A stretch of 64,000 nt of DNA, taken from the NCBI RefSeq assembly GCF_001885095.1, contig NZ_LZDD01000001.1, positions 310,001 to 374,000 on the forward strand, given 5' to 3'. Of the stretch, positions 9,828-18,560 are shown piece by piece. Under the pieces are notes generated by a model. That model made no database searches. It saw only the letters and a list, made by a program, of their open reading frames with translations, and was not told the DNA's origin. Positions within the stretch are counted from its first letter, which is position 1. Every line of letters starts with the position of its first letter. Both the position numbers and the translations under genes were made by a program. The DNA comes from Streptococcus bovimastitidis (GTDB taxonomy: Bacteria; Bacillota; Bacilli; Lactobacillales; Streptococcaceae).

Positions 9828-10757
9828 ATGGAATTACAATTTTTAGGGACGGGCGCGGGCCAACCAGCCAAACAGCGTAATGTTTCCAGTTTAGTATTAA
9901 AGCTTCTAGATGAAATTAATGAGGTTTGGATGTTTGATTGTGGTGAAGGTACCCAAAGACAAATTTTAGAAACAACCATCAAACCTCGCAAAATTCAGAA
10001 AATTTTTATTACCCATCTTCATGGCGACCATATTTTTGGTCTCCCTGGTTTCTTATCAAGTCGCGCCTTCCAAGCCAGTGAAGAACAAACGGATATTGAG
10101 ATTTACGGGCCAGTTGGCATTAAAAACTTTGTTCAAGGGAGTTTAGCTGTTTCTGGTAGTCGCTTGCCTTATAAGATTTCATACCATGAATTTTCAGAAA
10201 AGAACTTGGGCAAGATTTTGGAAACTGATAAGTTTATCGTCTATGCGGAAAAGCTGGCGCATACAGTTTTTTGTATGGGTTATCGGGTTGTCCAAAAAGA
10301 CCTAGAAGGTACTTTAGACGCTGAAGCTTTAAAAGCAGCAGGTCTTCCTTTCGGTCCCCTATTTGGGAAAATTAAGAATGGACAAGACGTGACCTTGGAA
10401 GATGGTAGTGTTCTTTTTGCCAAAGACTTTATTTCAGCACCTAAAAAGGGTAAAGTCATTACGATTCTTGGTGATACACGAAAAACGGATGCCAGCATTA
10501 CTCTAGCCAAGGATGCGGATGTCTTAGTCCATGAGTCAACTTATGGCAAAGGTGATGACCGAATCGCTAAAAATCATGGTCACTCAACGAATATGCAAGC
10601 GGCGGAAATTGCTAAGGCAGCTGGCGTTAAACGCTTATTATTGAACCATGTTTCAGCCCGCTTTTTAGGGCGTGATTGTCGCCAAATGGAAATAGACGCA
10701 GCTCAAGTATTTGGGGCTGTCAAAATGGTTAAAGACTTTGAGGAAGTGACGATTTAA
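9828..10757 (+). CDS. rnz: Ribonuclease Z
   Basis: A 309-residue RNase Z of the metallo-beta-lactamase fold, the endonuclease that trims the 3' trailer of CCA-less tRNA precursors. The zinc motif [14 protein letters not shown] is near residues 61-74, a further metal-binding block is GDTRKTD near 212, and the late His is in [15 protein letters not shown]. The first ATG at 9828 gives [13 protein letters not shown], the canonical N-terminus; upstream in-frame codons at 9789 lie inside the previous gene. It ends with TAATG overlap into the SDR gene. Confidence 0.96.
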   Translation: MELQFLGTGAGQPAKQRNVSSLVLKLLDEINEVWMFDCGEGTQRQILETTIKPRKIQKIFITHLHGDHIFGLPGFLSSRAFQASEEQTDIEIYGPVGIKNFVQGSLAVSGSRLPYKISYHEFSEKNLGKILETDKFIVYAEKLAHTVFCMGYRVVQKDLEGTLDAEALKAAGLPFGPLFGKIKNGQDVTLEDGSVLFAKDFISAPKKGKVITILGDTRKTDASITLAKDADVLVHESTYGKGDDRIAKNHGHSTNMQAAEIAKAAGVKRLLLNHVSARFLGRDCRQMEIDAAQVFGAVKMVKDFEEVTI

Positions 10758-11521
10758 TGACTGAAAAAATCATTGTCATAACGGGTGCATCTGGTGGTTT
10801 AGCCCAAGCCATGGTTAAACACATAAAAGAATCAGATTTTCTTATCTTGCTTGGTCGTAATAAGGCACAACTCGAAGAAATCTATGGTAATCGTAAGCAA
10901 AAGAAATGTATTCAAATTGATATTACGAATGCTGATGCTATTGAACATTTAGTGGCAGAACTTTATTTAGAATTTGGACACATTGATATTCTAATTAACA
11001 ATGCTGGCTTTGGTGCCTTTAAGGCCTTTGATGACTATGATCATCAGGATGTTGAAAGGATGTTTAAAGTTAATACCTTTGCTTCCATGGATTTTTGTCG
11101 CTTGATTGGTGCTAGAATGGCTGCGCATGGTAAGGGTCATATTATTAATATTGTTTCAATGGCTGGTTTAGTTGCTTCTAGCAAATCCAGTTTATATGCG
11201 GCCAGCAAATTTGCCATGATTGGCTATTCTAATGCTTTACGTTTAGAATTAGCAGAAAAAGGTGTTATTGTTACTAGCATCAATCCTGGTCCCATTAAAA
11301 CAGCTTTCTTCAAAGAGGCTGACCCAACAGGAACTTATTTGGAAAAAGTATCAGCTTTTGCCTTGGAACCAGACCAAGTAGCTAAAAAAGTGGTAGCAGT
11401 TTTTGGTAAGCAAAAAAGGGAGATTAATCTGCCTTGGACCTTATCTCTAACTCATCTTTTTTATACCCTCTGCCCAGGTTTATCCGATTATCTTGCAAGA
11501 AAGGTTTTTAATTATAAATGA
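10757..11521 (+). CDS. Short-chain dehydrogenase/reductase
   Basis: A 254-residue classical SDR enzyme. Visible are the NAD(P)-binding TGASGGL near residue 10, NNAGFGAF near 81, the catalytic Ser in IVSMAG and the YAASKFAMIG Tyr-Lys pair near 154-158. The C-terminal 40 residues look like those of the YqjQ/DltE-like group. Substrate is unknown. It starts within the stop codon of rnz and overlaps recJ by 4 bp, so it is translationally coupled in the rnz-recJ operon. Confidence 0.92.
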   Translation: MTEKIIVITGASGGLAQAMVKHIKESDFLILLGRNKAQLEEIYGNRKQKKCIQIDITNADAIEHLVAELYLEFGHIDILINNAGFGAFKAFDDYDHQDVERMFKVNTFASMDFCRLIGARMAAHGKGHIINIVSMAGLVASSKSSLYAASKFAMIGYSNALRLELAEKGVIVTSINPGPIKTAFFKEADPTGTYLEKVSAFALEPDQVAKKVVAVFGKQKREINLPWTLSLTHLFYTLCPGLSDYLARKVFNYK

Positions 11522-13725
11522 TTAAAGCTAATTATCAATGGGAGATCAAACAAGAAGAGCCAGATACTGGCTTTTTTAAGCTTGCTAAAGCTCAAGGCTT
11601 ATCTAAACAGTCAGCTCAACTCCTTTTTCAACGTGGCATTCGAAGTGAGGAAGAAATGCTGGCCTTTTTGAATGCAGATTTATCAGCCTTACATGATCCC
11701 TATCTTTTACATGATATGGAAAAAGCAGTTCCGAGAATTAGACAAGCCATTGAAAATGCCGAAAACATCCTCATTTATGGGGATTATGATGCTGATGGCA
11801 TGACGTCAGCTTCTATCATGAAGGAAACGTTAGAAATGATGGGAGCAGAGGTGCGGGTATATCTACCCAATCGCTTTACCGATGGTTATGGCCCAAATCT
11901 CAGCGTTTATAAATATTTTATTGAGCAGGAAGCTATCACTTTAATTATTACTGTTGACAATGGAGTTTCTGGTCATGAGGCTATTGCTTTCGCGCAAGCC
12001 AAGGGTGTTGATGTTATCGTTACCGACCACCATGGTCTGCCGGACACCCTGCCAGAAGCTTTTGCCATTATCCATCCAGAACATCCAGGAGCTGACTATC
12101 CTTTTAAAAAGTTGGCTGGTTGTGGGGTTGCTTTTAAGCTAGCGACTGCCCTTTTAGAATCAGTTCCGACGGAATTTTTAGATTTAGTAGCTATTGGAAC
12201 TGTGGCTGATATGGTAAGTTTACGCGATGAAAATCGGATTTTTGTCAAGAATGGGCTGCAAATTCTCCGATCCAGTGAAAGGGTTGGTTTGCAAGAATTG
12301 ATGGCTCTTTCCAAGGTTGATTTTGATCAGTTTGACGAAGATGTCATCGGTTTTAAAATTGCCCCTCAACTCAATGCACTAGGTCGTTTGGATGATCCTA
12401 ATCCAGCTATTGAGCTTTTGACTGGTTTTGATGATGAGGAAGCTCAAGAAATTGCCCAGATGATTTATCAAAAAAATGAAGAACGTAAGGAATTAGTGGA
12501 ATCCATTTTCCAAGAAGCTTTGCAAATGGTTGACTCAGAAAAACCAGTGCAAGTTTTGGCTAAAGCGGGTTGGCATCCTGGGGTTCTTGGCATAGTTGCC
12601 GGCCGGATAATGGAGAAAATTAGCCAAACGGTGGTTGTTTTAAATATTGACAATGGCTTTGCTAAAGGTTCGGCTCGAAGTATTGATGCGGTCGATATCT
12701 TCCAGGCCATTAATCCACATCGGGAAATTATGACGGCCTTTGGAGGTCATGCTGGTGCTGCTGGGATGACTTTACCAGTTGATAACTTGGAGGCCTTATC
12801 TCAAGTTCTCTGCGATTATATCACTGAACAGAATATTGATATCACTCAAAAAAATCACTTAAGTATTGACCAAGATTTGGATTTGCAGGATCTCTCTTTA
12901 GACCTCATAAAAAGTGTTCAGAAATTAGCACCATTCGGCATGTACAATCGAAAACCCATTTATAGAGTGACTGATTTTCAGATTAGCCAGGCCAGAACCT
13001 TGGGCGCCAATAATGTTCATCTAAAATTGAGGCTTAAAAAAGGTAATTTGGAAACCGATCTCCTGGCCTTTAATCAGGGGCATTTGGCCCTTGAATTTCA
13101 ACAAGCAAAAGGCTTGGAATTAGCAGTAAGCTTATCTGTAAATGTCTGGAATGGCAATACCAGCTTGCAACTGATGTTAGTTGACGCCAGAGTAGATGGT
13201 GTCCAATTGATTGATATCCGTTCTAAAACGGCAAAAATACCAGATCAGATTTCCCTCTTTTCAGAAGATCCAAATAACCAGATTGTGGTTCTTGATAAGA
13301 TTCCAGAAGAGATTCAAGCATTTAAAGAAGCCTTCTCAAAAAATGATTACCAGGCTGTTTACTTTAAAAATAGCATTGAAAAACCATATTATCTAACGGG
13401 TTATGGCAATAAGGACCAATTTGCCCGCCTCTACAAAACCATCTATCAGTTTCCGGAATTTGATATCCGCTTCAAGCTACAAGAGCTGAGCACCTATTTA
13501 AAAATTGAGAAAATTTTATTAGTGAAGATGATTCAAATTTTTGAAGAGTTAGGTTTTGTTTCCATTGAGAATGGCCTCATGACAGTTAATAAAGAGGCAG
13601 AGAAACGTGCTATTTCAGATAGCATGATTTACCAGGACCTAAAAGAATTAGTTAAGTTTCAGGAAATCATGGCTCTTGCTAAGCCAGAAGAGATTTATGC
13701 CTACTTGAAAGGTCAAGGAAACTGA
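11518..13725 (+). CDS. recJ: Single-stranded-DNA-specific exonuclease RecJ
   Basis: A 735-residue RecJ, the 5'-3' ssDNA exonuclease of the RecF pathway, base excision and mismatch repair. The DHH motifs are visible: GDYDADGMTSASI near 85, TVDNGVSGHEAI near 146, TDHHGLPD near 170 and GCGVAFKLATALL. The DHHA1 region includes TAFGGHAGAAGM near 410. After the OB-like domain there is a C-terminal extension (about 570-735) usual in Firmicutes. It is the last gene of this operon; a weak hairpin follows at 13734-13758. Confidence 0.95.
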   Translation: MIKANYQWEIKQEEPDTGFFKLAKAQGLSKQSAQLLFQRGIRSEEEMLAFLNADLSALHDPYLLHDMEKAVPRIRQAIENAENILIYGDYDADGMTSASIMKETLEMMGAEVRVYLPNRFTDGYGPNLSVYKYFIEQEAITLIITVDNGVSGHEAIAFAQAKGVDVIVTDHHGLPDTLPEAFAIIHPEHPGADYPFKKLAGCGVAFKLATALLESVPTEFLDLVAIGTVADMVSLRDENRIFVKNGLQILRSSERVGLQELMALSKVDFDQFDEDVIGFKIAPQLNALGRLDDPNPAIELLTGFDDEEAQEIAQMIYQKNEERKELVESIFQEALQMVDSEKPVQVLAKAGWHPGVLGIVAGRIMEKISQTVVVLNIDNGFAKGSARSIDAVDIFQAINPHREIMTAFGGHAGAAGMTLPVDNLEALSQVLCDYITEQNIDITQKNHLSIDQDLDLQDLSLDLIKSVQKLAPFGMYNRKPIYRVTDFQISQARTLGANNVHLKLRLKKGNLETDLLAFNQGHLALEFQQAKGLELAVSLSVNVWNGNTSLQLMLVDARVDGVQLIDIRSKTAKIPDQISLFSEDPNNQIVVLDKIPEEIQAFKEAFSKNDYQAVYFKNSIEKPYYLTGYGNKDQFARLYKTIYQFPEFDIRFKLQELSTYLKIEKILLVKMIQIFEELGFVSIENGLMTVNKEAEKRAISDSMIYQDLKELVKFQEIMALAKPEEIYAYLKGQGN

Positions 13726-13733
13726 GATTTTAG

Positions 13734-13758
13734 AGGTATTAGCTAATGGCTAATACCT
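13734..13758 (+). terminator. Weak hairpin after recJ
   Basis: A perfect 10-bp inverted repeat (13734-13743 with 13749-13758) and a 5-nt loop just after recJ. Only a short, interrupted T stretch follows, so it may be an inefficient terminator or a 3'-end stabiliser. Confidence 0.45.
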
Positions 13759-13792
13759 TAACCCTTTCATTTACGAAAATGCGATTTCATGC

Positions 13793-13798
13793 TATAAT
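13793..13798 (+). promoter_or_regulatory. -10 box of apt
   Basis: TATAAT preceded by ATGC (so a TGC extended -10), 53 nt before the apt ATG. Confidence 0.6.
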
Positions 13799-13851
13799 AA
13801 AGCGTATTGACATCGATACAGAAAGTTAAACTAGAAAGAAAATAAAGTATT

Positions 13852-14370
13852 ATGAACTTAACACCTTACATCGCATCTATTGAAAACTACCCTAAAGAAG
13901 GGATTACTTTCCGTGATATCTCACCTTTAATGGCTGATGGTAAAGCTTACAGCTACGCTATTAGAGAAATCTGCCAATATGCAGCCGATAAAGAGATTGA
14001 CATGATTGTTGGTCCAGAAGCTCGTGGATTTATCATTGGTTGTCCAGTTGCAGTTGAGCTAGGAATTGGTTTTGCACCTGTCCGTAAACCAGGAAAATTA
14101 CCACGTGAAGTTGTATCAGCTGATTATGAAAAAGAGTATGGCTTAGATACTTTAACCATGCATGCAGATGCCATCAAACCTGGTCAACGCGTCATGATTG
14201 TTGATGACTTATTAGCAACTGGCGGTACTGTTAAAGCCACTATTGAAATGGTTGAAAAACTTGGTGGTGTAGTTGCAGGTTGTGCATTCCTGATTGAATT
14301 AGATGGCTTAAATGGTCGTGAAGCATTAAAAGATATCGACTATAAAGTTCTTATGAATTTCCCAGGTTAA
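13852..14370 (+). CDS. apt: Adenine phosphoribosyltransferase
   Basis: A 172-residue purine salvage enzyme converting adenine and PRPP to AMP. The PRPP-binding motif [13 protein letters not shown] is near residues 118-130, and [10 protein letters not shown] near 56 is the adenine-binding family block. Length matches streptococcal Apt. Two genes follow on the same strand (dnaD-like and nth) after a 54-bp gap, so they may share its promoter. Confidence 0.97.
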   Translation: MNLTPYIASIENYPKEGITFRDISPLMADGKAYSYAIREICQYAADKEIDMIVGPEARGFIIGCPVAVELGIGFAPVRKPGKLPREVVSADYEKEYGLDTLTMHADAIKPGQRVMIVDDLLATGGTVKATIEMVEKLGGVVAGCAFLIELDGLNGREALKDIDYKVLMNFPG

Positions 14371-14424
14371 GCAAGAGTAATCACTAACAGAAAAGACTTA
14401 CAATCAAGTCTTGATAGAGGTTTT

Positions 14425-15105
14425 ATGACTTATTTGGATCATTACAAGTCAGGCAATTTGGTCTTACCAAGTGCCTTACTTTTTCATTATAAAGATATTT
14501 TTACCAGTACTGATGACTATTTAGTATGGCAATTTTTTTATCTACAAAACACAACTGGGCATGATAGTTTGGCTCCAAGTCAAATTGCTAATGCCTTAGG
14601 AAAAACTGTAGCTGAAATTAACCGGTCGATTTCTAACCTTAGCAATCAAGAACTTTTGGATATGAAAACCATTACGGTTGCTGATGAGATTGAAACCTTG
14701 ATTGATGCCACTCCAGTCTTGCATAAATTGGATCTTTTAGTCGCAAAAGAGAATCAAAAAGACCAAAAAGCTCCAGAAAATGAGAACCGATTTAAAGCCT
14801 TGGTTTCTGATTTTGAACGGGAATTAGGTCGTTTTCTTAGTCCCTTTGAATTGGAAGACTTGGAAAAAACAATTTCGGAAGATAAGATGGACCTGGATTT
14901 GGTCCGCGAAGCTCTGAAAGAAGCTGTCTTTAATGGCAAGACTAACTGGAAATATATTCAAGCTATTCTGAGAAATTGGCGCAAAGAAGGCATCACTAAT
15001 CTCTATCAAGTAGAGGAAAGAAAGCATGCGCGTGAGCAAAACAATCCTGCCAATGTCCAAGTTTCGGATGATTTTCTTTCAGCTATGAATTTATGGAGTG
15101 ACTAA
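14425..15105 (+). CDS. DnaD-domain replication protein
   Basis: A 226-residue protein with a winged-helix N-terminus (about 1-100, DYLVWQFFYLQNT...LAPSQIANALGKT) and a DnaB2/DnaD C-terminal domain (about 120-205) containing FSPFELEDLEK-like and NWKYIQAILRNWRKEGI, the YxxxILxxW signature of DnaD. DnaD proteins help load the replicative helicase in Firmicutes. Shine-Dalgarno GAGG is 7 nt before the ATG. It overlaps nth by one base (TAATG), the same dnaD-nth pairing found in Bacillus. Confidence 0.9.
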   Translation: MTYLDHYKSGNLVLPSALLFHYKDIFTSTDDYLVWQFFYLQNTTGHDSLAPSQIANALGKTVAEINRSISNLSNQELLDMKTITVADEIETLIDATPVLHKLDLLVAKENQKDQKAPENENRFKALVSDFERELGRFLSPFELEDLEKTISEDKMDLDLVREALKEAVFNGKTNWKYIQAILRNWRKEGITNLYQVEERKHAREQNNPANVQVSDDFLSAMNLWSD

Positions 15106-15758
15106 TGAGAGTTGGACGCAAAAAATTAAAGCAAATCCTTGAAACAATTGCGGTCATGTTTCCGGAAGCCAAGGGAGAATTGGATTGGGAGCACCCATTT
15201 CAATTGCTGATTGCTGTCATTTTGTCGGCTCAAACGACTGATAAGGCCGTTAATAAAATTACCCCGCAACTTTGGCTCAAATACCCTAGGATTGAAGATT
15301 TGGCCAATGCTCAATTAAGCGATGTTGAAGATGCCTTAAGGACAATTGGTCTCTATAAAAACAAGGCTAAAAATATCATCAAAACGGCTCAAATAATTTT
15401 AAGTGATTTTGATGGACAGGTTCCTAAAACCCATGCGGAATTGGAAACTTTACCGGGCGTTGGACGTAAGACAGCAAATGTCGTCTTAGGTGAAATTTAT
15501 GGCATTCCTTCCATTGCAGTAGATACCCATGTGTCGCGCGTGGCTAAACGCCTCAATATTTCAGCACCTGATGCTGATGTTACACAAATCGAAGCTGACT
15601 TGATGGCTAAAATTCCAAAAAAGGATTGGGTGATTACCCACCATCGTTTGATATTCTTCGGTCGCTACCATTGCTTGGCTAAGAATCCTAAATGTGCTAC
15701 CTGCCCCTTGCAAGATTCCTGCCTCTACTACAAAGAAAACATCAAAAAGAAAGCCTAA
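15105..15758 (+). CDS. nth: Endonuclease III
   Basis: A 217-residue base-excision glycosylase/AP lyase for oxidised pyrimidines. The helix-hairpin-helix LPGVGRKTANVVL is near residues 112-124 (catalytic Lys included), the catalytic Asp is in AVDTHVSRV near 138, and the 4Fe-4S cluster cysteines are in CLAKNPKCATCPLQDSC near 190-206. The AQTTDKAVN block is also typical. It is coupled to the dnaD-like gene by a one-base overlap and its last codons enter the terminator at 15744. Confidence 0.96.
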   Translation: MRVGRKKLKQILETIAVMFPEAKGELDWEHPFQLLIAVILSAQTTDKAVNKITPQLWLKYPRIEDLANAQLSDVEDALRTIGLYKNKAKNIIKTAQIILSDFDGQVPKTHAELETLPGVGRKTANVVLGEIYGIPSIAVDTHVSRVAKRLNISAPDADVTQIEADLMAKIPKKDWVITHHRLIFFGRYHCLAKNPKCATCPLQDSCLYYKENIKKKA

Positions 15759-15772
15759 AGGGCTTTCTTTTT
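15744..15772 (+). terminator. nth terminator
   Basis: A 12-bp stem (15744-15755 with 15761-15772) with a 5-nt loop and T run; the TAA stop of nth is in the loop. A near copy of this hairpin is found at 16173-16195. Confidence 0.85.
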
Positions 15773-16013
15773 GATATAATATTCTTAAAAATTTTATATT
15801 CTAATAGTTAATTCAAAAATAATAATTGAGTACTTTCATATTTAGATTGGGTCTAATTTTTTATTTTATCTATTTAATAATCTAATCGAATAGAAGTCTC
15901 AAAATAAATTTATTCTAAAGCAGTTTTTAATAAGAACTAACAAAGTAAGTATCATTATTTTATAAGTCTTAAATCATTATATTGCAAAGCTTACGAGTGA
16001 AACGAGTCAAACG
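15773..16013. other. AT-rich gene-free stretch before repeat element A
   Basis: About 240 bp of very AT-rich DNA with no reading frame, promoter pair or long hairpin that I can support. The last 25 bases (ACGAGTGAAACGAGTC near 15994-16009) resemble the bases just before the second copy of the repeat at 63148-63163, so the repeat family may extend slightly to the left of its inverted-repeat end. Confidence 0.5.
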
Positions 16014-16149
16014 GATACTTTACACCGTAGCAAAAATGTCAGAAACTTTGTGTTTCTGACATTCGGAAATCTTAAGACCTTAGGCTTAAGATTTAGGTAT
16101 GGAATTCTGAAGGAAGTCGCTACCGTCCGAGCTACTTAAGTAAAGTATC
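16014..16149. repeat. Structured intergenic repeat, copy A (BOX-like)
   Basis: Bounded by the inverted repeat GATACTTT (16014-16021) and AAAGTATC (16142-16149). Inside, in order: CCGTAG (16025-16030), a perfect 12-bp hairpin (16035-16046 with 16052-16063), CGGAA, a perfect 9-bp hairpin (16067-16075 with 16086-16094) with loop GACCTTAGGC, ATGGAAT, GTCGC-4nt-GTCCG, and CTAC (16132-16135) which can pair with GTAG of the first block. The same blocks in the same order are found at 63174-63305, where both hairpin stems have different sequences but remain fully paired. No reading frame is present. It resembles streptococcal BOX/MITE repeats in style. Confidence 0.85.
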
Positions 16150-16172
16150 ATAAAAACTAATTTTTTCTGTCT

Positions 16173-16195
16173 AAGAAAGCCTAATGGGCTTTCTT
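16173..16195 (+). terminator. Second copy of the nth-type terminator hairpin
   Basis: A 9-bp stem (16173-16181 with 16187-16195) followed by TTGTTT. Its sequence, including the loop start, repeats the hairpin at the end of nth almost exactly, so the stretch between (with repeat A) is flanked by direct copies. Confidence 0.7.
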
Positions 16196-16213
16196 TTGTT
16201 TAAGTCTTGAATT

Positions 16214-16222
16214 TGTTATAAT
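16214..16222 (+). promoter_or_regulatory. Extended -10 promoter for trmK
   Basis: TGTTATAAT with TATAAT at 16217-16222, 29 nt before the trmK ATG. Confidence 0.65.
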
Positions 16223-16251
16223 AGAGCAAGTAAGACTAGAAAGATGAGATA

Positions 16252-16929
16252 ATGGATACAATTTTATCAAAACGTCTGCAGATGGTTGCGGACTTTATTC
16301 CTAAAAAAAGTAAATTATTAGATGTTGGAAGTGATCATGCTTATTTGCCGATTGCCTTGGTTGAGGCTGGTCATATTGATGCGGCAATTGCCGGTGAAGT
16401 GGTCAAGGGACCTTTTGAATCGGCTCAAAAAAACATTGCGGCTTCTGGTCTTGATCAACAAATTGAAGCCCGTTTAGCTAGTGGCTTAGCTGCCACGACC
16501 TTAGAAGACGGCATCACAGCTATTTCCATTTGTGGAATGGGCGGTCGTCTGATTGCGGAGATTTTGGAGGCTGGCAAGGATAAATTAGAAGCGGTAGAAA
16601 CGTTAACTCTGCAACCCAACAATCGCGAAGATGATCTGCGTCGTTGGCTTCGAGACAATGACTTTAGGATCCAAGCTGAGCAAATTCTCGAGGAAAACGG
16701 TAAATACTACGAAATTATTCAGGCTGTTCACGGCTCTGCCTTTTTAAGTGCCTTAGACTGTCGTTTTGGTCCATTTTTGCTGAAAGAAAAATCACCAATT
16801 TTTATCGCCAAATGGCAAAGAGAGTTAGACAAACTGCAGTATGCCTTGTCTTGTGTCCCGGAGGATAATCAACTGGACCGCTCAGCCATTTCCCAAAAAA
16901 TCAAGACTATTGAGGAGATGATTTCATGA
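16252..16929 (+). CDS. trmK: tRNA (adenine-22-N1)-methyltransferase
   Basis: A 225-residue TrmK, which methylates A22 in tRNA using S-adenosylmethionine. The Rossmann motif [15 protein letters not shown] is near residues 22-36, [12 protein letters not shown] near 98 and [14 protein letters not shown] (with the NPP-like loop) near 120. The C-terminal 60 residues form the helical domain seen in the family. It overlaps the following Nif3-like gene by 4 bp (ATGA), the pairing conserved in most Firmicutes. Confidence 0.94.
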   Translation: MDTILSKRLQMVADFIPKKSKLLDVGSDHAYLPIALVEAGHIDAAIAGEVVKGPFESAQKNIAASGLDQQIEARLASGLAATTLEDGITAISICGMGGRLIAEILEAGKDKLEAVETLTLQPNNREDDLRRWLRDNDFRIQAEQILEENGKYYEIIQAVHGSAFLSALDCRFGPFLLKEKSPIFIAKWQRELDKLQYALSCVPEDNQLDRSAISQKIKTIEEMIS

Positions 16930-17714
16930 AAGCTCGTGACTTAATTGCAAAATATGAAGCCTTCTGCCCACCGGAATTGTCAATGGCTGGCGATGTGGTC
17001 GGCCTGCAAATTGGCTCTTTAGATAAGGAAATCAAGCGGGTCATGGTGACCTTGGATGTTCGCGAAGGAACAGTTGCAGAAGCCATTGCTGGCCAAGTTG
17101 ATTTGATTATTACCAAGCACGCACCTATTTTTAAGGGCATAAAAGATTTGGTTGAAAGTCCGCAACGCAATATACTTTTGGATTTGGTTAAACATGATAT
17201 TGCCGTTTATGTCAGTCATACCAATATTGATATCGTGCCAAATGGCTTGAATGACTGGTTCTGCCAACATTTAGATATTAAAGAGACTAAATACCTTTCT
17301 GAGACTCAACCTGGCTTTGGAATCGGTAGGGTAGGAACAATTGAGCCAACGACACTTGAAAACTTTGCTTTTAAAGTTAAAACTACTTTTAATTTGGACG
17401 CTATCCGTCTAGTACGTTATAATGATGAAAATCCGTTGATTAAACGTGTTGCTATTTGTGGTGGTTCGGGCGATGATTTCTATAAAGCTGCCTTAAAAGA
17501 AAAAGCTGATCTTTATATTACCGGCGATATCTATTATCATACGGCGCAAGAAATGCTGACGGAGGGGTTATACGCACTAGATCCTGGTCATCATATTGAA
17601 GTGCTCTTTATTGATAAAGTAGCACAACTGATTGAAGGCTGGAAAGAATTTGAAGGTTGGCCAATTTCTATTTTGCGTAGCCAAGCCTCAAGTAATCCTT
17701 TTAGTCACTTGTAA
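16926..17714 (+). CDS. Nif3-like dinuclear metal centre protein
   Basis: A 262-residue member of the NIF3/YqfO family, which forms toroidal hexamers with a two-metal site and has an uncertain role (GTP cyclohydrolase I type 2-like folds are reported in some members). Metal ligands are visible in [11 protein letters not shown] near residue 63, YVSHTNID near 95 and the late GHHIEVLF near 225. It begins within the stop region of trmK, and a ZIP transporter gene follows 14 bp later. The protein lacks the inserted central domain of longer members such as YqfO. Confidence 0.92.
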   Translation: MKARDLIAKYEAFCPPELSMAGDVVGLQIGSLDKEIKRVMVTLDVREGTVAEAIAGQVDLIITKHAPIFKGIKDLVESPQRNILLDLVKHDIAVYVSHTNIDIVPNGLNDWFCQHLDIKETKYLSETQPGFGIGRVGTIEPTTLENFAFKVKTTFNLDAIRLVRYNDENPLIKRVAICGGSGDDFYKAALKEKADLYITGDIYYHTAQEMLTEGLYALDPGHHIEVLFIDKVAQLIEGWKEFEGWPISILRSQASSNPFSHL

Positions 17715-17728
17715 GAGGGGAAAGAGAA

Positions 17729-18550
17729 ATGAATTGGTTGAGTCATCAAAGTCCAGTCTTCTTAGCCTTTTTGGCAGGACTTTTTACTTGGGGTTGTACC
17801 ATTATTGGGGCAGCCATTGTCTTCTTTTTTAAAACAATCAGTCGTAAGTTATTGGATGTCATGATGGGATTTGCTGCTGGTGTTATGATTGCGGCCAGTT
17901 TTTGGTCCCTCTTAGCACCCTCCATTTCTTATGCAGAAAAATCCTATGGCCAATGGGCCTGGATTCCTGCTGCTATTGGTTTCATGGTAGGTGCCTTCTT
18001 TATTCGAAGTATTGATGCCATTGTCCCTCACTTGCACTTAGACAAGGAAATGGTTGATATGGAAGGGATTCAGCCCGAAAAGAAATTATCTAAAACAGCT
18101 CTTTTATTTTTAGCCATTACCATTCATAATATCCCTGAAGGTTTGGCGGTGGGTGTCACCTTTGGAGCACTTGGGCATTCTGGTTTTTCAAATTTGGCTT
18201 TATTTGGTGCCCTTAGCTTAGCAATAGGGATTGGTCTCCAAAATATCCCTGAAGGGGCAGCTTTGTCCATTCCTATTCGAGCAGATGGCAATAGTCGTCT
18301 TAAAGCCTTTTACTGGGGGTCTATGTCAGCCATAGTTGAACCAATTGGTGCAGTGGTTGGAGCAGCACTTGTTTTGATTATGATGCCTGTTTTACCTTAC
18401 GCTTTGTCTTTTGCTGCTGGAGCAATGCTCTTTGTTGTGGTGGAAGAATTAATTCCCGAGTCGCAGACAAATGGTAATACCGACATTGCCACTATGGGCT
18501 TGATGCTAGGCTTCGTGATTATGATGATTATGGATGTTGCCTTAGGCTAA
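17729..18550 (+). CDS. ZIP family metal transporter (GufA type)
   Basis: A 273-residue membrane protein with about eight transmembrane helices. The two metal-site helices carry HNIPEGLAVGV near residue 132 and QNIPEGAALSIP near 171, and a late EELIPES motif near 235; a cytoplasmic loop with HLHLDKE lies near 100. These are GufA/ZupT hallmarks for import of zinc or related divalent metal ions. RBS GAGGGG lies 7-8 nt before the ATG. It follows trmK and the Nif3-like gene closely and is followed by an FAD oxidoreductase with a 10-bp gap. Confidence 0.92.
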   Translation: MNWLSHQSPVFLAFLAGLFTWGCTIIGAAIVFFFKTISRKLLDVMMGFAAGVMIAASFWSLLAPSISYAEKSYGQWAWIPAAIGFMVGAFFIRSIDAIVPHLHLDKEMVDMEGIQPEKKLSKTALLFLAITIHNIPEGLAVGVTFGALGHSGFSNLALFGALSLAIGIGLQNIPEGAALSIPIRADGNSRLKAFYWGSMSAIVEPIGAVVGAALVLIMMPVLPYALSFAAGAMLFVVVEELIPESQTNGNTDIATMGLMLGFVIMMIMDVALG

Positions 18551-18560
18551 GGAGAAAAAA

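Noticed and set aside
16014-16149. Retron msr-msd, tRNA or CRISPR-type RNA as explanation for the structured repeat
   Set aside because: No reverse transcriptase or cas gene is near, no tRNA fold or array of spaced repeats is present, and the element has transposon-like inverted ends.
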